Positions 48,853 to 57,808 of a stretch of DNA of 64,000 bases are shown in pieces; the first letter of the stretch is position 1; each line of letters begins with the position of its first letter. The DNA lies in the NCBI RefSeq assembly GCF_002224485.1, contig NZ_CP022463.1:3355816-3419815 (forward strand). The letters are read 5' to 3'. The notes beneath the pieces were generated by a model. It was not told the origin of the DNA. It searched no databases and saw only the letters and a program-made list of their open reading frames with translations. Both the position numbers and the translations under genes were made by a program. This DNA comes from Sinomonas sp. R1AF57. Its GTDB lineage: Bacteria > Actinomycetota > Actinomycetes > Actinomycetales > Micrococcaceae.

Positions 48853-49461
48853 GTGAACAAGGCTCAGCGTTCGGCGGATGACGCGCCCAGTATCCTGGGC
48901 TTCGCGATCCTGCAACTCCTCTCCCGCATGCCGGCGAGTGGCTACGATCTGAAGGATCGCTTCCAGTCCTCGCTCGGCCGCGGCTGGCACGCGTACGACA
49001 CGCAGATCTACCGTGAGCTCAAGCGGCTGGAGGCCGCGGGCTTCACGGCGGGCGAGATCGTGAAGGGCCGGTCGGGCCCTCAGCGCCGTCTCTACACGAT
49101 CACCGACCGGGGCCTCGACGCGCTGCGTGAGTGGCTGTGCTCCCCGATCGACTTCTCGAAGACGAAGGAGGAGTTCCTCCTCCGTATCTGGACGCTTGAG
49201 CTGTTCCCTCCAGGGGAGGCGGAGGAGTTCCTCGTCCGCGCCCGCCACGAGTGGCACAGCCAGCTCCAGCATCAGCAGGCGTCACTGCGCACGCTGAACG
49301 ACTCCTACGGGGATGTCGACGAGGGTTCGTCAGACGTGTTCGCGCGGCAGCTGGGCATCGAGCTCACCATCGCGCTGACGAAGGCGCGGCTGAAGTGGAT
49401 CGAGCGAGCGCTCAAGGTGCTCGCCGCCCGGGCTGCCGCCTCCGGGCCTGAATCGCACTAA
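48853..49461 (+). CDS. PadR-family regulator, candidate master regulator of the island
   Basis: A 202-residue PadR protein: ILGFAILQLLSRMPASGYDLKDRFQSSLGRGWHAYDTQIYRELKRLEAAGFTAGEIVKGRSGPQRRLYTITDRGLDALREWL read in order is the winged helix with recognition helix and wing, followed by a helical C-terminal domain (EEFLLRIWTLELFPPGEAEEF). PadR proteins of this type respond to phenolic acids. GTG at 48853 is used; TTG at 48832 is possible and neither has a strong ribosome site. Its position within a set of promoters sharing one motif makes it the first candidate to bind that motif. Confidence 0.82.
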   Translation: MNKAQRSADDAPSILGFAILQLLSRMPASGYDLKDRFQSSLGRGWHAYDTQIYRELKRLEAAGFTAGEIVKGRSGPQRRLYTITDRGLDALREWLCSPIDFSKTKEEFLLRIWTLELFPPGEAEEFLVRARHEWHSQLQHQQASLRTLNDSYGDVDEGSSDVFARQLGIELTIALTKARLKWIERALKVLAARAAASGPESH

Positions 49462-49641
49462 TGCTCCCATAGAAAGAGTCCACATCCCTCCCGTCGATGG
49501 CCGCCGCACCCGGCGGGCTGAGGACGGCCTGTCTCACCGATGACCGACATCCCGCGACATTTCGCTGTCGAGCTGCTCCCGCGCGCCTGCGGACCAGTGC
49601 CGACGCGTGATCGACAGCGAACGGATTCACGCTCATGGCTA

Positions 49642-49659
49642 CTAGCAAGATGCGCTAGC
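49642..49659. promoter_or_regulatory. Island operator, copy 3
   Basis: CTAGC-N7-GCTAG (49642-49658) contains ATGCGCTAGC (49650-49659), about 85 bases before the dehydrogenase ATG. The rest of the gap 49462-49741 shows nothing else. Confidence 0.6.
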
Positions 49660-49741
49660 TTCGCCCTATGCTTGAACTTGGGTCTGCGACTCGTCGGCGC
49701 GAGACAGTGCGGCCTCGCGCATCTCAAAGGAGAGGACGCAC

Positions 49742-50659
49742 ATGAGTGTGGGTTACATCGGACTGGGCAGGATGGGCGGAAACATGGCCCTGCGGCTGCT
49801 CGAGTGTGGCGTCGATCTCGTCGTCACGGACGTCAGCAAGGACCAGGCGGGTGCTGTTCTGGAAGCAGGGGCCCGCTGGGTCGACACCGCCGCGGAGGTG
49901 GCCGCCGAGGCGGATGTCATCTTGACATCGCTCCCCGGGCCGCCGCAGGTGGAACAGGTCGCGGCCGGCCCGGGCGGGCTCCTCGAGGGCATGCGCCCGG
50001 GGTCCGCGTGGGTCGACATGAGCACCAGCTCCCCCGTCCTCATCCGCGCACTCGCCCAGCGCTTCGCCGAGAAGGGCGTGGACGTCATCGACGCTCCCGT
50101 CAGCGGTGGACCGCAGCACTGCCGAGCGGGCGAGCTGGTGATCTTCGTGGGTGCGGAGGACGAACAGCTGGCGCGTGTGGAACCTGTCCTCCAGCACCTC
50201 GCGACGGAGATCCTGCACATCGGCGCCCTCGGCGCGGGTGCGGTCGCGAAGCTCGTCAACAACGCGACAGCGCTCGGCACGTGGAGCCTGCTCTCTGAGG
50301 TTTTCAGCCTTGGCGTGAAGGCAGGCGTCGACCACCAGACGCTGCACGGCATGCTGTCGAAGGGTGCGTACGGGCGCGGCCTCATCCTGTCGCAGATGCT
50401 CCCAGGCGTCGCCTTCAAGCACAACTTCGACCCCGCGGGCTTCGCGCTCAACCTTGGGCGAAAGGATATCGCCCTCGCGAACGCGCTAGGACGTGACCTC
50501 AACGTGCCGCTGCCCGTCCTGAACCTCGTCGAGCAGTCCGCCGTTGAGATGGTCGGCCGTGGCCACGGCGATAAGGACACCGCCGTCGTGTTCAGCCTCC
50601 AGGAGGAGCGCGCCGGCGTGGTCATGCACGACGGCGACGCGAAGGAGTTCACCCTGTGA
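49742..50659 (+). CDS. 3-hydroxyisobutyrate dehydrogenase-family oxidoreductase
   Basis: A 305-residue beta-hydroxyacid dehydrogenase. The NAD(P) motif GYIGLGRMGGNMALRLLE is at residues 4-21, the substrate-binding DAPVSGGPQHCRAGEL near 118, and the catalytic lysine in GAGAVAKLVNN (about residue 170). It oxidises a beta-hydroxyacid or reduces a semialdehyde. Its stop overlaps the GTG of the aldehyde dehydrogenase gene by four bases, which suggests that the two catalyse consecutive steps. The ATG at 49742 follows AAAGGAGAGG. Confidence 0.88.
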   Translation: MSVGYIGLGRMGGNMALRLLECGVDLVVTDVSKDQAGAVLEAGARWVDTAAEVAAEADVILTSLPGPPQVEQVAAGPGGLLEGMRPGSAWVDMSTSSPVLIRALAQRFAEKGVDVIDAPVSGGPQHCRAGELVIFVGAEDEQLARVEPVLQHLATEILHIGALGAGAVAKLVNNATALGTWSLLSEVFSLGVKAGVDHQTLHGMLSKGAYGRGLILSQMLPGVAFKHNFDPAGFALNLGRKDIALANALGRDLNVPLPVLNLVEQSAVEMVGRGHGDKDTAVVFSLQEERAGVVMHDGDAKEFTL

Positions 50660-52113
50660 GCGAGCTGGTCGTGGTTCCGCTGCACATCGGCGGTGAGGAC
50701 GTCGCCGCTGGCGGGGGGACATACGTCGTCGTCAACCCGTCCACGGAGAAACCCTTCGGCGAGGCCCCGGAGGCGACGATTGCCGATGTCCAGGCCGCGG
50801 TCGACGCCGCGAACGCGGCCGCGCCTGCCTGGGCTGCCACGCCGCGGCGGGAGCGCGCGCGACTGCTCCACGCGCTGGCCGACCGGCTCGACCAGGAGCG
50901 AGGACGCCTCGTGCCGTGGCTGGGTGCCGAGATGGGAGGGGTCCAGAACGGCTCGGCAGGACGCACGCTCGACGTCGCGATCGAGGCATTCCGCGCATTC
51001 GGCGAACGAGCCAACCTCGACCTCTCCGAGAACTACGCGCCGCGCGTGTCGATGGGTGAGGTCGTATCCGGTGTCGCGCGGCGCAGGCCGGTCGGCGTCG
51101 TCGCCGTCATCGCCGCGTACAACGCCCCGCTCGTGAACACCTCCACGATGGCGGGCCCGGCACTCGCCGCCGGCAACACCGTCATCATCAAGCCAGCCCC
51201 GCAGGACCCCCTGACGACCCTGGAACTCGCCCGGATCGCGACCGAGGTCGGCTTCCCACCCGGCGTCGTGAACACGGTCAACGCCGTCGATCCGGAGATC
51301 GGGCGCGAGCTCGTACGCAATGCCGGCGTGCACGGCGTCGGATTCACGGGCAGCCCGACGGTGGGTGTGGAGATCGCCCAGGCCGCGGCCGCGCAGCTGA
51401 AGCCGGTGCTCCTCGAACTCGGCGGCAAGGGCGCGTGCATCGTGCTCGACGACGCCGACCTCGACATCGCCGTGAACGTCCTGTCGCTCACGTGGCGGAT
51501 GCACTCGGGCCAGATCTGCGGCGCGCCGACCCGCGCGATCGTGCACGAGTCCGTCCGGGACGAGCTTGTCCGTCGGCTCGCCGCCGTCGCGGAGACGCTC
51601 GTCGTCGGCCCCGGCGACCACCCGCAGACGACCGTCGGCCCCGTGATCAACGGCGGTCACCGCGACCGCATCGAGGGCTACATCGCCTCGGCGCGCGAAG
51701 CGGGGGCGACGACGGCCGTCGGCGGTAGCAGACCAGACGTCTCACCGGGGTTCTACGCCGCACCGACGCTGCTCGTCGACTGCACGCCGGACATGGCGGC
51801 CGTCCGTGAGGAGATCTTCGGTCCGGTCATCTCGATGATCACGATCACCGAGGACGACGAGGCGGTCGCGATCGCGAACGACAGCGACTACGGCCTGGTG
51901 AACTACGTCGTCTCCGGGAACAGCGCACGCGCGCTCTCGATCGCGGAGCGGCTGGAGTCCGGCGTCGTCAGCATCAACACGCCGCAGAGCGCCGGCAACG
52001 GCATCGAGGAGATGCCGTTCGGCGGTCGCAAGCTCAGTGGCTTCGGCCGCAAGGGCGGTATCCACGCGATGCTCGCCTTCACCGAGCCGGCGGGCATCGT
52101 GCTCCGGAGTTGA
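50656..52113 (+). CDS. NAD(P)-dependent aldehyde dehydrogenase
   Basis: A 485-residue ALDH. The catalytic glutamate lies in LLELGGKGACIVLDDADLD and the catalytic thiol is Cys288 in HSGQICGAPTR. The family's KPAPQDPLTTLELARI, GFTGSPTVGVEIAQ and C-terminal EEIFGPVISMI and MPFGGRKLSGFGRKGG are intact. It oxidises an aldehyde from the preceding dehydrogenase or the P450/monooxygenase steps. The GTG start at 50656 is coupled to the previous gene. Confidence 0.9.
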   Translation: MSELVVVPLHIGGEDVAAGGGTYVVVNPSTEKPFGEAPEATIADVQAAVDAANAAAPAWAATPRRERARLLHALADRLDQERGRLVPWLGAEMGGVQNGSAGRTLDVAIEAFRAFGERANLDLSENYAPRVSMGEVVSGVARRRPVGVVAVIAAYNAPLVNTSTMAGPALAAGNTVIIKPAPQDPLTTLELARIATEVGFPPGVVNTVNAVDPEIGRELVRNAGVHGVGFTGSPTVGVEIAQAAAAQLKPVLLELGGKGACIVLDDADLDIAVNVLSLTWRMHSGQICGAPTRAIVHESVRDELVRRLAAVAETLVVGPGDHPQTTVGPVINGGHRDRIEGYIASAREAGATTAVGGSRPDVSPGFYAAPTLLVDCTPDMAAVREEIFGPVISMITITEDDEAVAIANDSDYGLVNYVVSGNSARALSIAERLESGVVSINTPQSAGNGIEEMPFGGRKLSGFGRKGGIHAMLAFTEPAGIVLRS

Positions 52114-52126
52114 TGAACTCGACATA

Positions 52127-52152
52127 TAGCGCACTATTGTGTTAGCTAGCTA
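52127..52152. promoter_or_regulatory. Island operator, copy 4
   Basis: TAGCGCACT (52127-52135; AGTGCGCTA on the other strand) followed by TGTTAGCTAGCTAG, upstream of the binding-protein gene with a leader of about 125 bases. Confidence 0.55.
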
Positions 52153-52274
52153 GAGCCGATACCTTCGTATTCATCGCCCCAAGTCTTCTCCCGGGCACCA
52201 AACGACGCCCAAGTCGTCCCCGCGGAGTCGTATGAGAGTCACAAACAATTGCATGATCTGACAAGGAAGTCACC

Positions 52275-53324
52275 ATGAACAAGATCCTGTCCGCCATCGG
52301 CGTCGGCGTGGTCGCGCTGCTCGCCCTCACGGCTTGCGGCACTGCCGCGGCAGAGACGCCCGCGAGCACCGCGGCCGCCGTCGAGGCCGGAAACCTGGAC
52401 GCGCTCGTCGCGGCCGCCAAGAAGGAAGGCACGTTGCGCATCTACGGGCAGATCCCGGAGGCGTCAATGACGGCCCTCTCCAATGACTTCCAGAAGAAGT
52501 ACGGCATCACGGTCGAGGCCCTGCGCCTCGGCGGCAACACCCTCGCGCAGCGGTTCGACACCGAGACCCAGGCCCACACCCCGAGCGCAGACATGATCGT
52601 CGTGGTCGACGTGCAGTACCTCGCGACCGCCGCGAAGGCCGGCTCGGTGGTCGCGTACTCGAAGTCGGGCGTGGCCGACCTTCTCGACCTCCCCAAGGAA
52701 GCCGTCTTCAGCGACTACGACGCGCCGAGCGTGCAGGTACTCGACACGGGCTTCATCTACAACACGGACAAGGTGAGGAAGAGCGAGATTCCGACGACAT
52801 GGTCGGCGCTGGAAGACCCTAGCTGGAAGGGCCGGTACTGCGCCGTCGACCCGGGCACGTCCGTGAACGTCGCCCACTCCTTCTGGTCCGTCGGCCAGAA
52901 GGAAGGGGCCGACGCCCTGAAGAAGCTCGGCGAGAACATCGGTCGGTGGTACCCGAACGTCATCGCAATGAACGAGGCCGTCGCGGTGGGCGAATGCCAG
53001 CTGGGCCTGTTCAGCGCGAAGTTCTTCGTCGCAGGCATGCAGGGCAACGGGGCGAAGGTCGAGTTCGCCACGGCACCCTCCAGCGTCCCGCCGCTCGTCT
53101 CCGCGGCCGTCGCGGCGAAGGCGGAGCACCCGAATGCCGCACGCCTGTTCATGGAATACCTCCTCAGCAAGGAGGGAAACGCGGTCCTGAACAACCCGGA
53201 CACCGGTTCGATCGGACCCTGGGACATGGCCCGCCTGCCAGCCGGGTTCTCGGCTCCGACGCCGGACGACTTCCAGCGCGTGCATGAGGCTACGCCGGAC
53301 GTCATCAAGGCTCTCGGTCTCTGA
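52275..53324 (+). CDS. ABC-importer substrate-binding lipoprotein (ferric/organic-ion type)
   Basis: A 349-residue binding protein. The signal peptide ends in a lipobox (LLALTAC, cysteine about 21), so it is lipid-anchored outside the cell. The body matches family-1 ferric/thiamine/2-aminoethylphosphonate-type binders: LVAAAKKEGTLRIYGQIPEASMTALSNDFQKKYGI, VLDTGFIYNTDKV, PTTWSALEDPSWKGRYC, HPNAARLFMEYLLSKEG. It is paralogous to the protein at 63219. The permease and ATPase genes lie 5.2 kb downstream. The ligand may be an aromatic or organic acid rather than iron, given the catabolic setting. Confidence 0.88.
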   Translation: MNKILSAIGVGVVALLALTACGTAAAETPASTAAAVEAGNLDALVAAAKKEGTLRIYGQIPEASMTALSNDFQKKYGITVEALRLGGNTLAQRFDTETQAHTPSADMIVVVDVQYLATAAKAGSVVAYSKSGVADLLDLPKEAVFSDYDAPSVQVLDTGFIYNTDKVRKSEIPTTWSALEDPSWKGRYCAVDPGTSVNVAHSFWSVGQKEGADALKKLGENIGRWYPNVIAMNEAVAVGECQLGLFSAKFFVAGMQGNGAKVEFATAPSSVPPLVSAAVAAKAEHPNAARLFMEYLLSKEGNAVLNNPDTGSIGPWDMARLPAGFSAPTPDDFQRVHEATPDVIKALGL

Positions 53325-53348
53325 TCCGAGACTCGGCGTGACGACCCT

Positions 53349-53387
53349 CGCGGGCACGGTCCAGCTGTCGCCACGATCGTGCCCGCG
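53349..53387. terminator. Hairpin terminator after the binding-protein gene
   Basis: CGCGGGCACG (53349-53358) pairs perfectly with CGTGCCCGCG (53378-53387); 19-base loop. It explains why the binding protein can be made in excess of its neighbours. Confidence 0.65.
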
Positions 53388-53442
53388 CGGCGCGCCCCAG
53401 AGGCCGTCCGCGCCGGTCTCATTCCGTTGTAAGAAGAGATAA

Positions 53443-53453
53443 AGTGCGTTAGC
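53443..53453. promoter_or_regulatory. Island operator, copy 5
   Basis: AGTGCGTTAGC lies 44 bases before the cytochrome P450 ATG, next to an AT-rich stretch (AAGAAGAGATAAA). Confidence 0.5.
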
Positions 53454-53496
53454 TTGACCTCAGTTCCCGTGATCGACGACGCCTGCGGAGGCACAC

Positions 53497-54705
53497 ATGA
53501 TGGACCAAGAGACAATTTCGCCCGAATCCGACTTCGACCCGATGGCCGACGAGTTCACGGCGGACCAGCACAGGGAGCTCAAGCGGCTGCGCGAAGAATC
53601 GCCCGTCGCGTACTCCTCGCAGTTCGGGGGATTCTGGGCGCTCACGCGCCGTGCCGACCTCGTCAATGCGGCGCGCAACCATGAGCAGCTGATCAACTCG
53701 ATCCTGCATACCGTGCCGCACGGGCTTGCCGGCAACACCCGCCCGCTCATGCACTCGGACCAACCAGAGCACACGATCTACAAGGACGTCATCCAGAAGG
53801 TCCTCGGAAGTGACGAACTCCGTGACCGGGTGGTGTCCGAGGTGCGTCAGCGCGCCAAGGAGCTCGTCGCGAAGATCGCTTCGGAAGGCACGGGTGACCT
53901 CGCCACCGAGTACGCAGATCCGCTGATGGGCTTCGCAATCACATCGATCTTCAACATCGAAGAGGTCACGGGCGACGAGATGGACCGGACCATCCGCGAC
54001 TACGTCATCGGAGGCCAGGTGCGTGCGGCGCAGCTCGCCCAGGACGCGAGCGCCAGGATGTTCAGCATCACGAAGAACCTCCTCGACGACCGCAGGGAGA
54101 ACCCGCGAGACCCGTCGACCGACCTCGCCACGGCGCTCGTCCAAGCGCAGGAGGCCGGCATCCTCGTCGACGAGGAGAAGGTTCTCGGCGCGCAGCGGCA
54201 GCCCCTCGTCATCGTGTGGCTGGCCACCGCGCACACGCTGACGAACATCTTCCGGCGACTCCTCACCGACCACGGGCTCACAGCGAAGCTGCGGGCCGAG
54301 CCAGAGCTCATCGCCGACTCGGTCGACGAGTTCCTCCGCATGGACCAGCCGCAGATCGGCTTCGCCCGCTCCAGCACCGTCGACCTCGAGTTCGGCGGAC
54401 GCCGCATCCCGGCCGGCTCCGCGATCGCGCTCGTCTTCCCGGCGGGCAACCGCGACCCCGAGGCATTCGAGGACCCGGAGACGTTCATGATCGGCCGCAC
54501 TCCGAACCCGCACCTCGCGTTCGGCCACGGCATCCACAGCTGCCCGGGCAGGAGCATCGCACGGGGATTGGTGCAGACCGCAATCGAGGAACTCCTTGCG
54601 GGCACCGCGGACTTCGAGCTCTCGATCCCGGTCTCCGAGGTTCCGAACGAGCACTGGCCCTTCCGAGCGTCGCTGTCCCTTCCCGCGACGGTCCAGGCGC
54701 GGTAG
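53497..54705 (+). CDS. Cytochrome P450 with an unusual I-helix
   Basis: A 402-residue bacterial class I-type P450. The heme loop FGHGIHSCPGRSIAR holds Cys349; the K-helix ExxR is EFLR. The I-helix oxygen-activation motif, normally AGxET or AGxDT, reads A-T-A-H246-T247, so the acid is histidine. Such changes occur in P450s with peroxide-driven or atypical chemistry. No ferredoxin or ferredoxin reductase gene is nearby. The ATG at 53497 or the next codon is the start. Substrate unknown. Confidence 0.92.
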   Translation: MMDQETISPESDFDPMADEFTADQHRELKRLREESPVAYSSQFGGFWALTRRADLVNAARNHEQLINSILHTVPHGLAGNTRPLMHSDQPEHTIYKDVIQKVLGSDELRDRVVSEVRQRAKELVAKIASEGTGDLATEYADPLMGFAITSIFNIEEVTGDEMDRTIRDYVIGGQVRAAQLAQDASARMFSITKNLLDDRRENPRDPSTDLATALVQAQEAGILVDEEKVLGAQRQPLVIVWLATAHTLTNIFRRLLTDHGLTAKLRAEPELIADSVDEFLRMDQPQIGFARSSTVDLEFGGRRIPAGSAIALVFPAGNRDPEAFEDPETFMIGRTPNPHLAFGHGIHSCPGRSIARGLVQTAIEELLAGTADFELSIPVSEVPNEHWPFRASLSLPATVQAR

Positions 54706-54749
54706 ACCGTGGCCTGCCTCGCGACGCTGGCGCATCCCGCCGTCGCGCG

Positions 54750-55982
54750 GTGAACTCGCGCCAGGCACACGGGGGGCACGGGCTGGGCGTCGGGGGGTTC
54801 ATTCTCCTCGCCGCCCTGTCGGGGCTCTCGCCCCTCACCAGCGTGTTCATCCTCCCGGCCCTTCCAGAACTAGCGGACGATCTACACACCAGCCTGTCCG
54901 GTGCGCAGTTCGCCCTCTCCGCGGGGTTCGCGGGACTCGCGGTCGGTCTTCTCATGGTTGGTCCACTCAGCGACCGGCACGGTCGCCGCGCGCCGCTCAT
55001 TCTCGGCCTCGTGGCCTACATCGCGACGACGGTGCTGTGCTCCTTCGCACCCGACATCGCGACGCTCATTGTCTTCCGGGCGCTGCAGGGGGTCTGCGGC
55101 GGGGCGGTGTGGGTGATCACCCGGGCCGTCGTGCGGGACTCTTACGCGGGGCAGGCGACGGCCCGCGTGCTCTCGCAGATGTCGATGGTGACCGCACTCG
55201 CTCCCGTGGTCGCGCCATCCCTCGCCGGACAGCTCCTCCTGTTCACGGACTGGCGCGGCCTGTTCCTCGCCCTGGCGGCGTTCGGCGCCGTCGTAATGTC
55301 CATGGGCGTGCTGTTCATGCGGGAGACTCTGCTCGTCGAGCGTCGGCAGAACAATGATCTGCGCGCTCAGCTCGCCGTGATCCATGGATTCTTCCGCGCG
55401 CCCTACTACTTCCTGTCGTTCGCCGCCCTGGGCGTCGTGCAGTCGGCGATGTACTTCACGTTCGTCATCATGAGCCCGTTCGTCTTCGTCGACGACTTCG
55501 GGATGACCGCCCAGCAGTTCGGCATGCTGTTCGGCGTCGCCGCGCTCATGATGGCGCTCGGGAACCAGTCGAACGTGCTGCTGCTACGCAGATGGAGGCC
55601 GGAGACCGTGCTGCGCTTCCTGCTCACGATCGCATTCGTCGGATCGGTCGCATACCTCGTGGCGGTCGTGCTGCATGCGCCACTGTCACTCGTGATCGTC
55701 GCCGTGCTTCTCGTCCCGCTGGCCGCGGGCGCCTCGAACGCCGACATCACCGCGTTGACGCTCGCACCGTTCCCACACGCCGCGGGTTCGGCGGCCGCGC
55801 TGCTGGGAGCATGCCAGTTCGGCGTGGCGGCCCTCGTGCCGCCGCTCGTGTCGCTTGCCGGCGTCAGCGCGCTCTCGATGGCCCTCACCATGCTCGTGAC
55901 AGCGGTCGGGGCGTGGTGGATCGGCATAGCGATGCGGGCCAGGCGGGGCTTGCCAGCCGACCCGGACCCGGTCGCAGCCTGA
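54750..55982 (+). CDS. MFS drug-resistance transporter, Bcr/CflA-like
   Basis: A 410-residue, 12-helix efflux-type transporter. Helix 1 and loop 2-3 match the DHA1 Bcr/CflA group: LSPLTSVFILPALPELADDLHTS, then VGPLSDRHGRRAPLILG, RALQGVCGGAVWVITRAVVRDSY. It may export a toxic intermediate or take up the substrate. The GTG start at 54750 has no clear ribosome site. It lies 44 bases after the P450 gene and is probably co-transcribed. Confidence 0.85.
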   Translation: MNSRQAHGGHGLGVGGFILLAALSGLSPLTSVFILPALPELADDLHTSLSGAQFALSAGFAGLAVGLLMVGPLSDRHGRRAPLILGLVAYIATTVLCSFAPDIATLIVFRALQGVCGGAVWVITRAVVRDSYAGQATARVLSQMSMVTALAPVVAPSLAGQLLLFTDWRGLFLALAAFGAVVMSMGVLFMRETLLVERRQNNDLRAQLAVIHGFFRAPYYFLSFAALGVVQSAMYFTFVIMSPFVFVDDFGMTAQQFGMLFGVAALMMALGNQSNVLLLRRWRPETVLRFLLTIAFVGSVAYLVAVVLHAPLSLVIVAVLLVPLAAGASNADITALTLAPFPHAAGSAAALLGACQFGVAALVPPLVSLAGVSALSMALTMLVTAVGAWWIGIAMRARRGLPADPDPVAA

Positions 55983-56089
55983 GCCCGGCGCATTCCGCCT
56001 AACGCAGATTTCTAGTACACACTCGCGGCTGTCATCAGAGCTTTCAACCGAAATATCGCCTATTAAGATGACATCCCGGTCCTTATCAG

Positions 56090-56098
56090 TAGCGCATT
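56090..56098. promoter_or_regulatory. Island operator, copy 6
   Basis: TAGCGCATT (AATGCGCTA on the other strand) lies about 80 bases before the YciI ATG in an AT-rich promoter segment (56040-56110). Confidence 0.5.
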
Positions 56099-56180
56099 AG
56101 TTCTTTTCATGCCAAGATGTCTGTGGGACGTGCGGAACCTCCAACCGGACCCAACGCATCTATCTCGACAACGGAGTGAC

Positions 56181-56582
56181 ATGGAAGCGAAGCACATGCT
56201 TTCCGGCACGCTCGGACGCACGCTCTACGTCGTACACAGCGAGCCCGCCGAGGGTGTCGACCCTGCGGCTGGCGTCGCATACCTCGAGGAGCACCTCCGC
56301 CGCCTCACCGAATGGGAGCGCAACGGCGTCCTTTTCGCGGCGGGACCCTACAAGCGCGAGGGCAAACCCACCCCACGCGCGCTGTACATCCTCCGGGCGG
56401 CCAGCCTCGCCGAGGCCACCAGGCTGGCGGCCGAAGAGCCGCTCCACAAGCACGGCGTACGCGTCTTCACGATCGACGAATGGGCCCTCAACCAGGGACG
56501 CATCAACGTCTCCCTCGACTTCTCAACTCAGCGCGGCGGGCTGGACGGCGCGCCGCAGTACCCCGCACACCTCAACGACTAG
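56181..56582 (+). CDS. YciI-family protein of the island
   Basis: A 133-residue YCII-domain protein: LYVVHSEPAEGVDPAAGVAYLEEHLRRLTEWERNGVLFAAGPYKREG carries the family histidine pair, followed by LYILRAASLAEATRLAAEEPLHKHGVRVFTIDEWALNQG. Some YciI proteins act in aromatic catabolism, for example TftG, which removes chloride from a chlorohydroxyquinol made by a two-component flavin monooxygenase. Here it is also directly upstream of a two-component monooxygenase, so a follow-up elimination or isomerisation step is plausible. The ATG at 56181 follows CGGAGT. Confidence 0.85.
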   Translation: MEAKHMLSGTLGRTLYVVHSEPAEGVDPAAGVAYLEEHLRRLTEWERNGVLFAAGPYKREGKPTPRALYILRAASLAEATRLAAEEPLHKHGVRVFTIDEWALNQGRINVSLDFSTQRGGLDGAPQYPAHLND

Positions 56583-56597
56583 GCGGCAAGGAGCATC

Positions 56598-57779
56598 ATG
56601 ACCACTGCAAGCGCACAGCGGGACGTCACAGCCGAGGCGGTCATCGACCGCGTCAAGGCACTGATCCCCACGATCGCGGAGCGGGCCGCCGAAGGCGACC
56701 GCGACCGCAGCGTCCCGGCCGAGATCGTGGCCGCCCTCGTTGAGGCCGGCGTCGCAAGGGTCCTCGTTCCTGCCGCCTTCGGCGGCGCGGAGCTGGGCCT
56801 CGAAACCTGGTTCGAGATCGTCCACGAGATCGCCAAGTCGGACATGTCCACCGCGTGGATCGCCAGCCTCGCGATGCACCACCCCCACTACATCGCGCAG
56901 TTCCCGCTCGCGGCGCAGGAGGAGGTGTGGAGGGACGGACCCGATGTCGTCATCGCAGCCTCCATCGCGCCCGTCTGCAAGATCGAGCCGGTCGAGGGCG
57001 GCTACCGCGTGACCGGCCGTTCGCCGTTCACGAGCGGGATCAACAACAGCACGTGGGCCATGGTGAGCGGCTTCGTGCCGGGGTCCGGTCCCGGTCCGGA
57101 CTGGCGCTTCTTCCTCATGCCGGTGAGCGACTACGAGGTGCTCGACACCTGGGACGTCGTCGGCATGCGGGGCACCGGCAGCAACACGATCGTGACGGAG
57201 GGCGTCTTCGTCCCCGAGCACCGCGTGCTCGCCTATGCGGACCTCAACGAGGGCGTATCCCCCGGCTCAAAGGTGCACGACAACCCGATGTACGCGCTGC
57301 CGTTCAAGTCGTACTCGTCGCTGACGTTCTCCGTGCCGATCCTCGGCGCCGCGCGCGGGGTGTACGAGAAGTTCGTCGCCTGGACTGCCAGCCGCGTCGC
57401 GGCCGGCGGTGCGGCGGTCCGCGACTTCACGAGCGTGCGCGTCAAGCTGTCGCGCGCCGCCGCCAGCATCGATGCGGCGGAGCTGATGCTGCGCCGCATC
57501 CTCGACACAGCGATCGGACCGGTCCGACCGACCGAGGACGACCGCGCGCGTGCGATGCGTGACTACTCCCGGGCCGTGGAGCTCGCGGTCGAGGCGATCG
57601 ACGCGCTCGTCGCCATCGGCGGCTCGGCCGTGTTCGGAGCCTCGCATCCGATCCAGCGCGCATGGCGTGACGTGCACTTCGCGAGCACGCACATCTCGCT
57701 CAATCCAGAGACCAACTACGACCACTACGGCCGGCTCGCTCTGGGCATGGGCCGTGCCCCGCAGAACCTCAGCTACTGA
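56598..57779 (+). CDS. Flavin-dependent monooxygenase, oxygenase component (acyl-CoA dehydrogenase fold)
   Basis: A 393-residue protein of the group that includes HsaA, DszC and the C2 4-hydroxyphenylacetate hydroxylase. It has the acyl-CoA dehydrogenase fold (EAGVARVLVPAAFGGAELGLETWFEIVHEIAKSDMSTAWIASL, GYRVTGRSPFTSGINNSTWAM, VVGMRGTGSNTIVTEGVFVPEHR) but is paired with a flavin reductase 29 bases downstream. It would hydroxylate a phenolic ring, or oxidise a hetero-atom, using reduced flavin supplied by that reductase. A true acyl-CoA dehydrogenase is the alternative; the reductase partner argues against it. Confidence 0.85.
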   Translation: MTTASAQRDVTAEAVIDRVKALIPTIAERAAEGDRDRSVPAEIVAALVEAGVARVLVPAAFGGAELGLETWFEIVHEIAKSDMSTAWIASLAMHHPHYIAQFPLAAQEEVWRDGPDVVIAASIAPVCKIEPVEGGYRVTGRSPFTSGINNSTWAMVSGFVPGSGPGPDWRFFLMPVSDYEVLDTWDVVGMRGTGSNTIVTEGVFVPEHRVLAYADLNEGVSPGSKVHDNPMYALPFKSYSSLTFSVPILGAARGVYEKFVAWTASRVAAGGAAVRDFTSVRVKLSRAAASIDAAELMLRRILDTAIGPVRPTEDDRARAMRDYSRAVELAVEAIDALVAIGGSAVFGASHPIQRAWRDVHFASTHISLNPETNYDHYGRLALGMGRAPQNLSY

Positions 57780-57808
57780 GGCCTGCGGAAGAAGACAGGG
57801 GTGAGGGC

